Shown piece after piece: positions 12,941 to 25,717 of a stretch of 64,000 nucleotides of DNA. This DNA is from Datnioides undecimradiatus (Eukaryota; Chordata; Actinopteri; Lobotiformes; Datnioididae). The notes under the pieces are model-generated. The model was not told where the DNA came from. It ran no database searches and saw only the letters and a list, made by a program, of their open reading frames with translations. The stretch is from NCBI GenBank assembly GCA_008933995.1, contig WARS01000012.1:2356001-2420000 (forward strand), read 5' to 3'. A program made the position numbers and the translations under genes. Within the stretch, counting starts at the first letter, position 1. Each line of letters opens with the position of its first letter.

Positions 12941-13046
12941 TGAATTGTGTAATTATCCCTTTCATTACACTCAGCTTTCAGACTACCTGATAGAATTCAA
13001 AGGGAGGTGTCACTATCTTTTATCATTATGCTAATGGGACTTGTGA
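12941..13046. promoter_or_regulatory. Candidate conserved non-coding block
   Basis: Unique AT-rich sequence containing GTAATTAT, TTCATTACAC, TTATCATTATGCTAATGGG and similar cores. ATGCTAAT is close to a POU/octamer site. Its look is typical of deeply conserved enhancers. The assignment is by pattern only. Confidence 0.22.
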
Positions 13047-13849
13047 CCAGCAGTTAACACACAATAGAGAGGGGTGGGGGGGGGTTGAACAGTAGCTATC
13101 AAGCTAGTCTGCCAGTCTAGCGGACGACCCCAGTCAGGGACCTGTCTGTCTGCAGGGTGATAGGCCACGACATGCTCACAGGCCCACAGGGTATTCAAAC
13201 CAGGCAGGGAGAGACACCTTGGGACAAGTCCTGGAGGGTAAAGCCCCCCTGACTCCTATCTGCATACTTGTGGGCTGCTCAGACACCTCCTCAAGAGCCA
13301 TTTGAATATGATTAGACATTAATGACGTTCACAAATGAGCAGACAGAGGCTGCTTTGTTTGGGTGTATCTCAGGACTCCTCTGGTGTCTGGGCACATGTG
13401 GTCAGATCTTGCAAGTCCCCATTTGTTTGCTTTTTGTAGTTCAGCGCTCAGCAGTGCCGAATGTGGACCCTGTAAGCGCCGCAGAAAGAATGGGGGAGAG
13501 TGACAAGTGTTTAATTTCCATTCTGTTAAATAAGCCAGGCACACTGCCCTCTGCGTACATGTCAACACTGGGAGCCTGTGTGGGGCACAAACTAATGACT
13601 GAGTTTACAGTTTAGCGCTCATCTCGCGCTGAATGAACAGGAGAAATATCGTAGATTGCATCACCTCCACCCAGATGAGAAAGTCAGCATACTCCAAGAA
13701 CATCATCACCACCTGCGCATTTATTTGAAATATGACAATTTATCGGCCCCTCATTAGGCAGATGCAATGTTTGCCTTTCAATAAAGAAAGGGGTTCTTGC
13801 AGAGAGGCTAAAATGATGACACATGTTGGACTATGCAGCCCTCGGACTG

Positions 13850-14130
13850 CTTCTACAATTAGATCAGACCATCTATCCAATAAATATAATGAGGATGAAT
13901 CACAGAGTTGTGCTGTTTTTAATGGTGTGTAATGGTATGAGCGCTGACAGCGTAATAGCTCCAGCTCTATTGACTTTTCTCATTACGCGGCAGCAGAGGC
14001 CTTGTCCAACCACTATATTTAACCGCCACAGGGGCAATCATCTCAGGCCCATATTACTGGGCAGCCTTTTAATGAAGAGCACAATCATCAGGCGTTTAGG
14101 TTTAATGAAAAGAGCCACCTGCTAAAGCAC
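13850..14130. promoter_or_regulatory. Candidate conserved non-coding block
   Basis: About 280 bases of complex, non-repetitive sequence with dense ATTA/TAAT cores. A GCGCTGACAGCGTAATAGCTCC segment lies near 13939, and CTCATTACGCGGCAGC near 13979. Small open frames across it have no plausible start or splice context. This is the most enhancer-like stretch between foxi1 and clrn3 by eye. Confidence 0.25.
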
Positions 14131-14997
14131 ATGGACAGACCTCAGAGACAAGCGGCCATTTAAAATCATTGTCTGATGAATCGCGCTACTCACGGAGGCA
14201 TTAATCAAATGTGTTTTCAACTGCAGATGTGTGGAAGCCTGCCGAGTGTGTCCCACGGTTATATTTTTAGAAAAGAACAGAATTTGTCATAAAACAATCA
14301 AATATCTGCAGACAAAGTGACATGCTGGGATTTAATGTTGGAGACAGGCATAGCTGAGATAATGGCATCGTCGTGACAGCGCGAAGCTGCTCTGGCTCTG
14401 GCGTGAACAGACTGATCAGGTGTACAGTGTTGTTTCTGATTAAAAGCCGGGCTTATGCCAGAGCCAGGGGGGGAAGCTGTTAGTATTGTTGTAAGACAGA
14501 AAAGGCCTGCTCTCACAGACAATGCATTCTTCATTAGATCACTCTGCCAAAGTCCATATCATATAACCCAGGATTTTCCAACAAAGCCCAATCTAATAAC
14601 TGATTCTAAAGTGAAGGGCTGTTAAATAAGCTGGTATGAATGAGGAAACGAATGCCTGATGTAAGTGGAAGAGAGGGTCCTGAGGAGAAACTGAAGTGTT
14701 GGCACTGACTCGAGAAGCTGTGTGTGCAGTGGCTGATTCACATTTACCTCCAGTCACTTTCAGATATACCTGCAGGTATAAAATTAAAACCAAGTGTCTT
14801 TCACATCAGTCTTGTCTTACTTTTCCTCACAGTTGCAGGGAAGAGCACCTGCAGGTCAGGTTGGACTATTATTTACAGTCAACAGTGCTGGAGATCCACA
14901 TGTGGGATGCATCAAGAGTTTTAGTAAGTATTTGCCTTCCTAGACGGTCACCTTTGCTGCAATAAGTGTGTATAAATATTCAGGAGGTCCTGCTACC

Positions 14998-15039
14998 TGA
15001 TCATAATCAGTGATCAATAATAATCAGTGATTATGATCA
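14998..15039. repeat. Inverted repeat with 17-bp arms
   Basis: The left arm TGATCATAATCAGTGAT (14998-15014) is complementary to 15023-15039 at 16 of 17 positions, with an 8-base loop (CAATAATA). The surrounding 600 bases are very AT-rich. It may be a remnant of a miniature inverted-repeat element or simply a cruciform-prone sequence. No target-site duplication was recognised. Confidence 0.85.
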
Positions 15040-18000
15040 TACTGTGTGTCTTCTTTCCTACTTTTGTGATTGGCATAGATTTTATAAATGGAAACTGTGA
15101 ATTTTTATGTGTTTTCACTATAATAGAGCAACTTCTCTTACAATTTGTACAATAATTGACAATGATGGCGACATTATGGCAGGACTAGAGGCGTTTTTGT
15201 TATGTACATTCATTGCTAACATGTGTAGGTCTGATGTTTTGAGATTAAACTTTAGATTACATTAGAAGATTAAATTCAAGACATCCTTAATGAAATAAGT
15301 TATACATTTGACTTCAACAGGTCAGTCAAGTTTTCTTTTATAAAGCATTAAAATAAAAAAATAATATGATAAAAGGTGGATTAACAACAAACAATAAAAT
15401 AAACATTTTACATTAAAAAAAGCAACCCTGTTTTATGTTTATGACGTGTTCTAACAACTAAATTAACTAAATTAACATTTGTTTCTTTCTGGATTGACCA
15501 GTTATTTGATCTGTTAAGAAAAGAAAAGACTGACACATTTCCTAAAACAAAAGTTCAAAATGTTGATGTAAAAAAAAGATCAAATGTATTGTTTTGTCCA
15601 GGCGACACTTAAAAGCACTTTACTTTAAAAATGTAAAATAAAATCTTTAAAGTTTATTTTTGAACTTGGGTCATTTACGTAAGTGATAAATATTATATTT
15701 TAGGTTGTGTCTGCTCTAATCCTAATGATGTAGTGCAGATAAGGGTTGTCTGATTCTTTCCTTCTTTGTCCTCAGTTTAACCTGTAGCCTCTATTAACTC
15801 CAATCCTGGAAAAGTGGACTCAGCACAGTTAAAGAGCCGTGTTAAGTATAAATCCTATATTGGCACAGCTTTTCATGAACTGTCTTTATAAAGTCACAGG
15901 AAGTGCACAGCAGTAGATAATTGACTGAGCAGTTTGTTGAAGATCTAATTATAATCCATAAATATCAGAACAATCTTACAGCCTGTCTCGTGTCATTCTC
16001 GCTGCAGATTGCAGACAGCAGGTTACAGAGAGCTACTGTACATCACTGGCTGTTTGTTGTTTTGTCACTGTTGGTCCACTCCGCTCCACAGATACGGTTT
16101 TGTTTTTCACCATGTCCCGGCTGCAGACTCTGGCTTTGTCATACATAATGGCCAGCCCTTTGAGGCCGTGCCAGCTCCTGAACACTCTGAGCTGATTATT
16201 TTGACATCTTATGGCAAGAAGAACTCTCCTCTCAGCGGGTTGTGCTTAAGCGCAGCAAAGAAGCATTCCTTTGTTAAGTGTTTGTGTCACACTTAAAGGA
16301 TTAGAAAGCATTTGAAAAGCACAAGGAATAATGTTTGGAATCACCTACTGAATAGTTTTACCACTCAGGTTATCTGAGCAATGAACCGCAAATTCATTTA
16401 TGGGGTAAAATTAGCAACTTTGCCAGATTACGGTGAGGAAGAGGTCCCACAATCCAGGTTTGGGCATCGTTCCAGGAGCTGGCAGGGGTTCACTGTATGG
16501 AGGAGTATGTGTTACCCATATGATATTTTATCCATTTGACAGAATGTACATTTATGTTCCCATATTTCATAGTTTCTGTCGGGGTCATTTTTAATCCCCT
16601 CACCTGTATCTCACATTTAAACCTTCACATGTAGGCATGTCAGAGTCTAAACTGGGAAAGGCGCGCTGGGATAAATCACTGCAGACATTTCTACCTCGAT
16701 GGTTCCCATACATCTCCGATTTTATTGTGTCTTAGGATCCTCTGTCTCGAAATGGCTTCGGTATGGTGACAGAGGTTTTTGGTTTCGGACAGGAGGGAGG
16801 AGAGGGAATGAGGGCCTCTGCTGGGCAGGTTGTGGCACTGGTTACCTTAGCAACTCAGTACTGCGCAGGTAAAAAAACAAATATAGAAAGAGCAATTCAA
16901 CACACGGTTCTACCAGCTGAAGCTGTAGCTCTCTAAGGTTCAATATAAAAACGTGTATACTATAATATCTGTTGCTACCTGCTACCAATGTTCATTTCTA
17001 TGCATTTTTATTTCTAATTTACTTATTTAGCATGGATTTTAGCCAACTACCATCAATTATACTGTGTCATTATTGTGTACTCTTGTGTACCGTTTTGTAT
17101 GAATTGTACAAAATATCACTTTTGACTTTTGTCGATTGCACATTGAGGATACATTTAATATCTGGTGATGGAGATCTGAGTTAACAGCTACATGCATGCA
17201 GTTCTTTTACCTGTTGATTCATAAACATGGTCTCTAAATTCAGTAAAAACACATGTATTCACACTCAGGTCAGTTCACCAATTTACAAAAATCTGATTTC
17301 TATTTAATTATGTTTTTTAATTTTTTCTACAGTTTGAGAGTTCTGGCCTCCCAGGAAATTTGTGATTTCATTTTCGGTGCTCAAAGCTTTAAAATAATTA
17401 AAAAGCAACATATTTTTGAACCCTGTTATTCTCAAGATTTCACTGGAACTACTTTCAGAAACAGTCCCAACATGTTTCTGTGGACTAACCAAAGTAACAA
17501 ATGTGCCTCTTTCATGAACTAGATTTCTCTATTAAATTTCCTAAAATGTAATTTTTCAATTCTTTGAGAACCACAAAGGAAATTAAATCCACTGTTATTG
17601 TATTGGCAGAATCGTCTGATGTGTCAGAACTTGAACCGGTAAAACCGAAGCTATCAAACGATCTGCCATCTCTTAAAACACACTACAGGACTCAGATAAA
17701 TGGTTTGCTTTAAAGTTTCCTGAGTGAGAGAACTCAAAGTGTCAGTCATGTTCTCCAGTTTCAGTTCTCTGAGTGGCTGAGGGGAGATGGACATCACTTA
17801 GGGATCCCCAGGGGAAGAAATTCCTCCAAGACTTAGTGTTTTTCTTGCTGTTCCTCACAAATGAGCTCCCAAGCCAGTTCCATTAAGAGACTTTGGGACA
17901 GGCTTTCTGCAAGCATCGCAAAATGTAGAACCAGCCAAAGGGCAGGGTTTTGTCAGACAAACCTCTGAAGGTGTAATCCACAGTGTTAAAAGCGGAGTGG

Positions 18001-19795
18001 CTGACCTTTGGTTTGCACCACCTGATTTCTATCTTCTTCTCTCTGAGCTATGAATTTGTAGAAACGTTGATAAATGTTGACTTGTGGTGGAGCTTTGAGT
18101 CAGATGCTCATACACGGCTGCAGGCAGGCAGGAGGACGGCGCTGGTTATGAATCACCAGAGGAGAAATGAGTGACATGTCTCAAATGTTTACATGCAGCC
18201 CCCATTCTTCTGCCTAGGATCTGAGAGGCAGGTTGGCAGCGCAGCATGTCCCCCCTATGCCTTCCCAGAGGTTGTGTTACTGCGTCCATACATCACCCTG
18301 ACATGGGTGCACTCATTGAAACGGCCTGGCTAGACCCTGTCTCAGGATGATGACATATTTGCCATTCCTCTCATTGAGGTGTGTGAGCATCCTCTTATCA
18401 CTGTCAGAGATCCACCGGCTCAATCCCTGCAGATCTTCTGTCCAACTTTAATCCAAAGCATAAATGCAAGGTGGTTTTAATTCTTTTTAATGCTTTATGG
18501 GTGATCTAATTAGCGGCATTTAGGCTCCGACATCGATACTCGCCTGACCCTGCCTGGGAGTCCCCTTCCACACAACTTCCCTTGCTCCTCCTGGGGGTAA
18601 TGGAGGGAGGAAGAATGTGAAGGGAGGAAGTGAAGTTTCCTCCAGGCAGATTGCTGGATGGAGAGGCTGAGAGACGGACAGATGACAATGGCAGGGAGGC
18701 CGGGGCCTGAGTGTCGCCTCAGGGAGACCCGCACCCTGCTACTTGTTGGCTCCGGCCGCTACGCTAAGTGCACCGAGCTGAGGCCTTCACAGCGGATTTG
18801 GCAAGGTGATCCCTTCGTGGACCCCCTCCACCCCACCCTTCCACCCCCGATCCATCTCCTGCCAGCCGCTCCCCTTCACCCTCCTTCCCGCCTCACCCCT
18901 CTCCCCTCTTCCTCCCTTCATTGACACCAAACCAGGAGGTGATGAGTTGACACAGAGGGTGAAGACAGGTCTGGGAGTGTTATCTCCACCATTACCGCTT
19001 TTCTATTTTTTTTTGTGGCAGTGTGATTATGTATGTTTTAGGCCACTGCCCAACTAACTGTGTGTATAGCTGTTTTCTTCTAAATGCATATATGTTTATT
19101 ATAGCCCAGCTGATACTGGATTTTTGAGCGCAGTACTGATATTTTAAAAGTTTGAGTGTCACAATTTAGAAAACCAACTTCCTGGTCGAACTTAGAGTTT
19201 AGTGTTCGTTGCCATGTTGCACGTTGCTGCTGCCATGTACCCAAATCTGGGTATCCGAATATAATCACAAACAAATTAAATGACAACCAAAACCACAAAA
19301 TAATGCCCAATTTGCAATAAGCCACAATTATCCATTAATGGACTGAGGTCAGGTTTGTGGTGAGCGAGAGGTCAGCTGGTTATATAGGCTGACAAATTGT
19401 TTCATACACATGCAAACAGGCCTGGAGCACTTGTGCTCCCCCCGGCAGGCAGACACCGTGTCTCCACGTCCTCGCTGAATGACACTGAACATTGCCTCCT
19501 GTAGAGAGGCCGCATTGTTTCTTATGCAGGATTTAGAAAGCCGATATCAAATTCTTCTCTATTCAAAGAACCACTGTTTTATTAGAAAGGCAGACGGGTG
19601 ATTGCAGCTTTTAAGACTCTGCATCACAGGCTGAAATGCCACAGCGACACAGCTCAGAGGAGAGGTGGAAAACGTGATGATGAATGGAGCAGAGGTGTAG
19701 AAGTATTGAGTTGCAGCAGCATTCCTGAAGGTAAACTTCAGGTATTGAGATGCTGTGGTAATTTGTAGTGTCTTGTGTCACGGTCCCAATCTCTT

Positions 19796-19810
19796 TCTCT
19801 CTCTCTCTCT
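19796..19810. repeat. Short (CT)n tract
   Basis: A CT-repeat run interrupted once, followed by a poly(T) stretch at 19812-19821. Confidence 0.85.
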
Positions 19811-21267
19811 GTTTTTTTTTTATTCCCTTTGCCAAAGGTGTTGATGTTGAGGTGAATGACTCGACAGATGAAGTTATACTGTTCATGACAACAGCCCCAA
19901 GGTTTTCTTTTCCTGCGGTCAACGTCGTAAATTTCAGGTGGGTGTGACAATGATTGACGGCGTTATGACAGAGCTTTGCAAATCCTTTAATCCGTTCATA
20001 AAGCTCAATAGGGGGCACTTGATGCACTTTATCCTAGCACCTCTGCCCATCTGGCTTCTGTAAAAGACACTCTGTGCCGTCAGACACCCTGAGAGCCTTG
20101 ACAGGAGTTGATGACATGCAGCGTTGAGAGCTTTTATGAGACACGATGTTTCATCATGGAAATTCACTCAGTGTACAGTATTTATGTGACATATATAGTT
20201 AAAAGGAGGCACTCCTTAACCTTCACATTAACTCCATTTATTACATTTGGCTTAAAAGTTAAATTCTTTCGTGAATACAAAAGTATTTGCCCAGAAAAGT
20301 GCGGGTTTGGGATTTTTTTTTCCAAACAAGGGTAAGGAAATACTGTACAAGGCAGACAAGAATTTATATGTGCTGTCCACGGGTGCAGGCTCCTGGAATC
20401 TCTGTAGTTTTATGGCCATATGGATCGGAGAACAGCTTGCAGTCTGTGACTGAGTGTCTTGGTTACAGTCGAGTGTCTGTGATCTATGGATTTGAGTCCC
20501 GCTCCAGTGATAGTGGAGGTCCTCCTTCACACAGAGGCCTTTTATCTCAGGAGGACAAATATGAACCTGAAAACCGCTAAGGGATATAAACTCGCGTGCA
20601 AAACAAAACAATCAAATATGTATATTTACTAAGACTGGCAGTGTGATTTTATGCTGTTGTTTTCTTTAAGTTTTATATGACTAAATACTGATATGATATA
20701 AATAAAAACAGCTCTGATTTATAAAACAAAATACATTCTTAGATAAATCAGGTATTGCGTTACAGTAAATCGAACTTTTCCTGTATTACAATTTTACAGA
20801 CAGGGATATGATTTGATTCAGTTAATTCAGTTAATGGACACTGCCACCTGCTGCACAGCCTGAGTAACTTATTTTACTGATAAGAGCTCTCACTCAGGTG
20901 AGAAATGTATTTTGATGTCAGTCTTGAGCTCAACTTACATTAGCCTGTATACTCGTCGGTCAGTAAAGAATAAAATCAGTCTTCAGCTGGTAAACTGAAT
21001 CAGTAGCTTTTATCAATGAGATCCACTTAATGGGGACAGTGTGCGTCACTGTCAGCTGTAAGCACAGTGCTGCACTCCCTCATTCAAAGCCATTAAAAAC
21101 AGCAAATATCACAGAAACAGTCACAATGTGACAAATCAGTTGTTAATGACTTATCACACTGACAAACTATTTGGCTTATGTTTAGTGACAATATGAACTG
21201 GCACGAGTGTTAAAGTGTCTCCTATTTAAGTACCGCTCTATGCAATAGACTTCAGGTATTTTTACAT

Positions 21268-21287
21268 AAAGAAAGAAAGAAAGAAAG
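21268..21287. repeat. (AAAG)n microsatellite
   Basis: Five tandem AAAG-type units. Confidence 0.9.
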
Positions 21288-22094
21288 CTGTGAAGAAACA
21301 TCAGAGTTAAAGTTTGTTTATGTTCCATGAGGCAACGTCTGCCTGCACCAATTTGAAATGAGGATGCGTTCTTATAGGCATCCTGTCAGGACAGAAATGG
21401 GTCACAGACAGCTCTGTATGCAAGATATGCAAATATGTAATGTGAGATGTGAAATTCACAGACTCAAATCATGTCAGCACAACACAGAAAAAGGATTTAA
21501 CCCTGTTTTATATCTTCCCATCTTTTTTCTATTACCTCTCTAATCATTTTCTGAAAGACAGATTGAAAACTTAAACGACATTTTCTGCTGCATTACTGTT
21601 TTACTCTCAAACGTTTGTTTTCGTGTCCGGGTCAAATGGCGCCAATTCAGTTTAACTATGTGCTGTGTCATTAGGTTAACTGTGTGTCCCTACGTGTTGC
21701 ATCCACTGATATCTATCACACCTGCCAATCAGGGGCACATTAATCAACAATGGTGTCAAGCGTCACGGGGCAGAGAAAGTGCTCGGCCCTCCCTCCATCC
21801 GTCACTCTGGCTGTAAAGCGTCAACCTGCATCAGACCTCAGTTCTTTATTTTTATCCTTGTTTACCACGGAGACAGATTGGTCAGAAAGACTCCGCACAT
21901 ATGACTGAGTTCGGTTTGTCTCCATCATGGGGTGTGGGACCACGCTGGATACCCTCTCTGTCTTTTCCTCTGTCTCTCTGTCCCAGCCAGGTAAAGTGGA
22001 GAATTGGCTTCAGGTAATTTGGAGAAGATCTTATCTTCTGCTAACAGTGGAATGACACCATAATGGAGCAGCAGGGGTGCAATTACCTTTCAGC

Positions 22095-22111
22095 CCTCCT
22101 CCTCCTCCTCC
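22095..22111. repeat. Short (TCC)n tract
   Basis: Pyrimidine triplet repeat within a longer C/T-rich run extending to about 22127. Confidence 0.85.
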
Positions 22112-24775
22112 CTCTCTCCTTCCCTCCGCCTTCACCTCAGCCTTCACTGACAAATTAAGATTAATGACGGAGATAAGTAGGGAACCTGCCTAACCTTCCA
22201 ATATCACATGGTCAGGTTGAGTGTGAGAGCACCTTACAAGTACATCAAGGTACCACTCATCATTTGCTGTTATTCTCTTAAACCTACATCCTCTCTTTTT
22301 AATGTTAACGTTAAAATTTAAATATCCCATCCAATTTTTATTTGTCTCATACACAATCATACCAGTACACTGTGAGGTGAAATGCAGGGTTGTCTTCTCT
22401 CTTGATGGAGCAAGTAAATAAAAGAAAATATTGCTGTATTGCCCTTGTTGCTCAGTCATGTTGTCACAACGCGGCAGCAGCAGTGCCATAAATGTGCATT
22501 AGCTCATTGGAAAATTAACAGTGGCTCACACCTATCTTACCGAGACTGTGGAGGGAGGTTACACAGTAGTGATAAGGACATTAAATAAAAATGCTTTGGG
22601 GCATGAGTGGACTTTACAGGTTGATAGGCTCAAGTATTTTCTCTGAGGAATGTCTGAATGTTTCTTTCATCTTGGCATCGCTGTACTTTGCTTTTTTTGT
22701 CACTTATAAGACTAAATCTGTGTATTTAAAAGTGCAAAGCCTTTTCCAGGTTTTTGAAAAAGCGTTCACATACTCACCTAAACATCTCTCAGTTGTCAAT
22801 GTGAAATTAACTCCCACAGGTAGAAGAAGACCAAGCCCCTTCCCCCAACCCGCTTTGCCCCATCAGAGTGGACTCTACGTGGCTCAGTGTGTGCCCCCCT
22901 CGCCCTGCAGCTGGAGGTGTCTGTTTCACAGGCCTCTGTAATGCGGGACCTGAGAGGATAAGGTTTCACAGGTACAAAAGTTTCCGCTTTAATCCTATCA
23001 CACAGAGTGAGTGGTCAGGGCTCAGGGCTCCTGCATAATCCCGAGTTTATCCATTCGTGTGAGCCAAGTGACAGAGAGTATGCAGAGAGGAAGAGATTAC
23101 TGCCCATCTCTGATTTTATTCAATCAATGTTTGCACAGCAAACGGCGAGAGGGGTCTCTCAATAGCAATTCAGCTATTCCACACCTCAGTGCACACAGGA
23201 GAAGATCGGTAATAGATATAGTGAAAATATCTCCTCTGGCAGCTGTTAAACAAGCTGGTGTTCAGAATAGAGGGATCCTACATCAATTTTAAATTACTTT
23301 ATTCATGTCTATGAGGAGCCTTTTATTTCTTATCATGGCTGAAGTGGGATAAGTAAAGATACCCTCTCCATGTGTGCCGACTGACTTTAAGTATTATATC
23401 AGAAATCAAGTCGCGTCAAGTATTGTTTTTTTTCCCTTGCAGTCCATCACAGGTCATACTGGGTCAATGGTTAATTTCAAAGGTTAAAAAAATAAGACAC
23501 GAGGGTCTCTAATGGCTGACGGATCTGCGCTGTGCTGTGAGGAGCTTATCAATTTCACAGCAGGCGAGTTTGCGCTGGAACAGGCTTTCGACGTGGCCTC
23601 CTCTGGAGAATACAACCTGCCCCGGCTTCACACTGGGTTGCGGTCACAGCTGCAGGGTTACATCAGGCTGCGTCACCCTACATCATGAATATCTTGGCAG
23701 GAGTAGTTCGGTGAGAAAGTGTTGAAATCTGAATATTGATCACGGCAATTCAATTCCTTTAATATACTAAATAAAGGAAATTTGTTGGACAGACTCTGTC
23801 TTCTTCAGACTGTGAAGAAGCAGAAGCTTCTACTGCCATGAAACTTTTCCTGCCCTGCTAACAGAACCTCTGTCGGGCCTGAAATGCTTTAGATTCAGTG
23901 TAGAAAGCATGCATTCTCAGAAATTTAATACATATTCACACTGACATCCACAAAGCAGATTGCTGCATCCTTCCACAGGTCCCTTGAAGTGTGAGACTTG
24001 AAGGAAGAGTGGTTCTTTTGAAGGCAGGTAGAAGGCGTTGCAGGGCTGAGAGGTGCTGGAAAGGGCATGTCCAAACAGACTTTAGGCCCTGAGTGATGGG
24101 ACACGGGAAACGGTAAGAGGACACCTCGCCCCTGCTCTCATGTCAACACAGTCATGTGAATCACAGCTGTGAGAGTGTCTGAAGATCCAGGAGACAATAG
24201 ATGCTGACTCTCAGCAAGATCTATCCCAGCTCCTACAGAGTCAGCACACTTTGTTCCGATCACTTTGTATGTCAGCGTTGCCGTTTTATTTTTTTATATC
24301 TTTCGAAATGGATCAAACAGACCTGTAATAAATTCTGCCCAAGTTGATCCCTGCAAGTGGGCGAGGTTAAGATACATTGCATCACTGGAGTTTAAAGGGT
24401 TTCTATCATAAGCCGTGGATTAGTGAGGGTACGTAAAGTAATCCATGTTGCCTGTGTCGGTGACTCAGAGGGTACTATGAGAGGTACTATTGTAGTTGAC
24501 AGGTAGCGTGGTGGCAAAATAGATGGCTAAAATTAGGCACCTGGAATAAGTTGTTAGACGAACTCAGTGGGTAAAAGTCTAAACACCCATATGATACTGA
24601 GGGTTTTTGAAACTGACTCGTTAAATTGTTAATTCTTTACTGCGATTCTTTAACAAACAAACAAAAATAATGGACAAAAACGTTTTATTAAAATTAGATT
24701 AAAAAAAACATAAATTTTACATAAAATTGATGATGAAGCCTAGCTGAGTTCACAGGACTGCATGCGTACAGCTGA

Positions 24776-24805
24776 CTAAAAGGTTGGGAACCACTGGTCC
24801 AGAGA
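24776..24805. repeat. Possible transposon end fragment
   Basis: The phrase GGTTGGGAACCACTGGTCC resembles the terminal sequence of dispersed fish elements that read 'gttgagaaccactg'. The AT-rich 200 bases to its left may belong to the same insertion. Only the end motif is convincing. Confidence 0.35.
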
Positions 24806-25717
24806 TTTCCGGTCGTGTGAATGCCTGTGAGAATCCAAGTTTGTATGTTGTGTGTCAGAGCTCTCTCCTGGACGGTTTAATGGCAGCTAACTTTACTTTG
24901 AATCTAGTCAGACATCATCAGCTTCCCGATATGTGATGAAAAACCAAAAAGAAAACCATCAAAGTCATTTCTTCTTTTACTTCTGTTTCAGGGATAGGTG
25001 TTGACGTGAAATGTGTCATGAGACGTTTCATTTACATCGTCTCGGAGATAGAGGGCAGCAGAGATCAGTTAATCACTCAGCCCTCTTTCCACTTCTCTCC
25101 TTTTCTATTACCTTTAATTTAGTCTTTAGTTTTTCTACTCTAGTCTTTGTCATTTGATGTTCTGGTTGCACAAAATTACAGACAGAAGAACGTTTCTCCT
25201 TAAAAATGAAAAAGAGGAACTTCACCTCATCTGTTTCTTTGCATTTACTGTTGTTTCCGGCGCAGATCAGTTGTCATTGGGCTGACGTATTGAGGAGTTA
25301 AAGATGATCACTTCTATATCAAACATAGATTCAGCTTTAATCACATATGGTATTTTTTACACAAAATAAATAGATTTAAGGATATCAGCCCATAGTCAAA
25401 ATGATACAAACCTGAAAACTGATTTACATATTAAAAAGCACTCATCAGAAGATAATCATAATACAATGTGATAGCTCCGTATCAAGTCACAATAAAAACA
25501 CTGCAATGATAAAACCGTGGCAGTCTCAAGACGTCAAAACCATGATATTTTTCTACTATATGTATATTCTTATTTTACATTAAACAAGCTGTACATCCAT
25601 ATTTTGCTGTACATCTGTACATTTTGCCTACAGTTCTCTGCTACTGTAAATTACTCAAGAAAGTCTGGAGTGATTTTTTTTTTTAATGTCACTGAAGCCA
25701 GAGTCTGCCGCAGGCCA

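Larger units (their letters stand above)
6031..25717. other. Intergenic region between foxi1 and clrn3
   Basis: About 19.7 kb with no gene I can support. Open frames reach at most about 150 codons, and none shows a recognisable domain, a spliced continuation or coding-like composition. It holds the microsatellites, the interspersed repeat at 7.55-7.88 kb, the hairpin at 15.0 kb and several AT-rich candidate regulatory blocks, all listed separately. Developmental transcription-factor genes such as foxi1 commonly have large regulatory flanks, so enhancers are expected here. Weakly expressed non-coding RNAs cannot be excluded from sequence alone. Confidence 0.6.

Noticed and set aside
18806..19057. 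Proline-rich frame
   Set aside because: It arises from a C/T-rich low-complexity stretch (18815-18920) with no other coding evidence.
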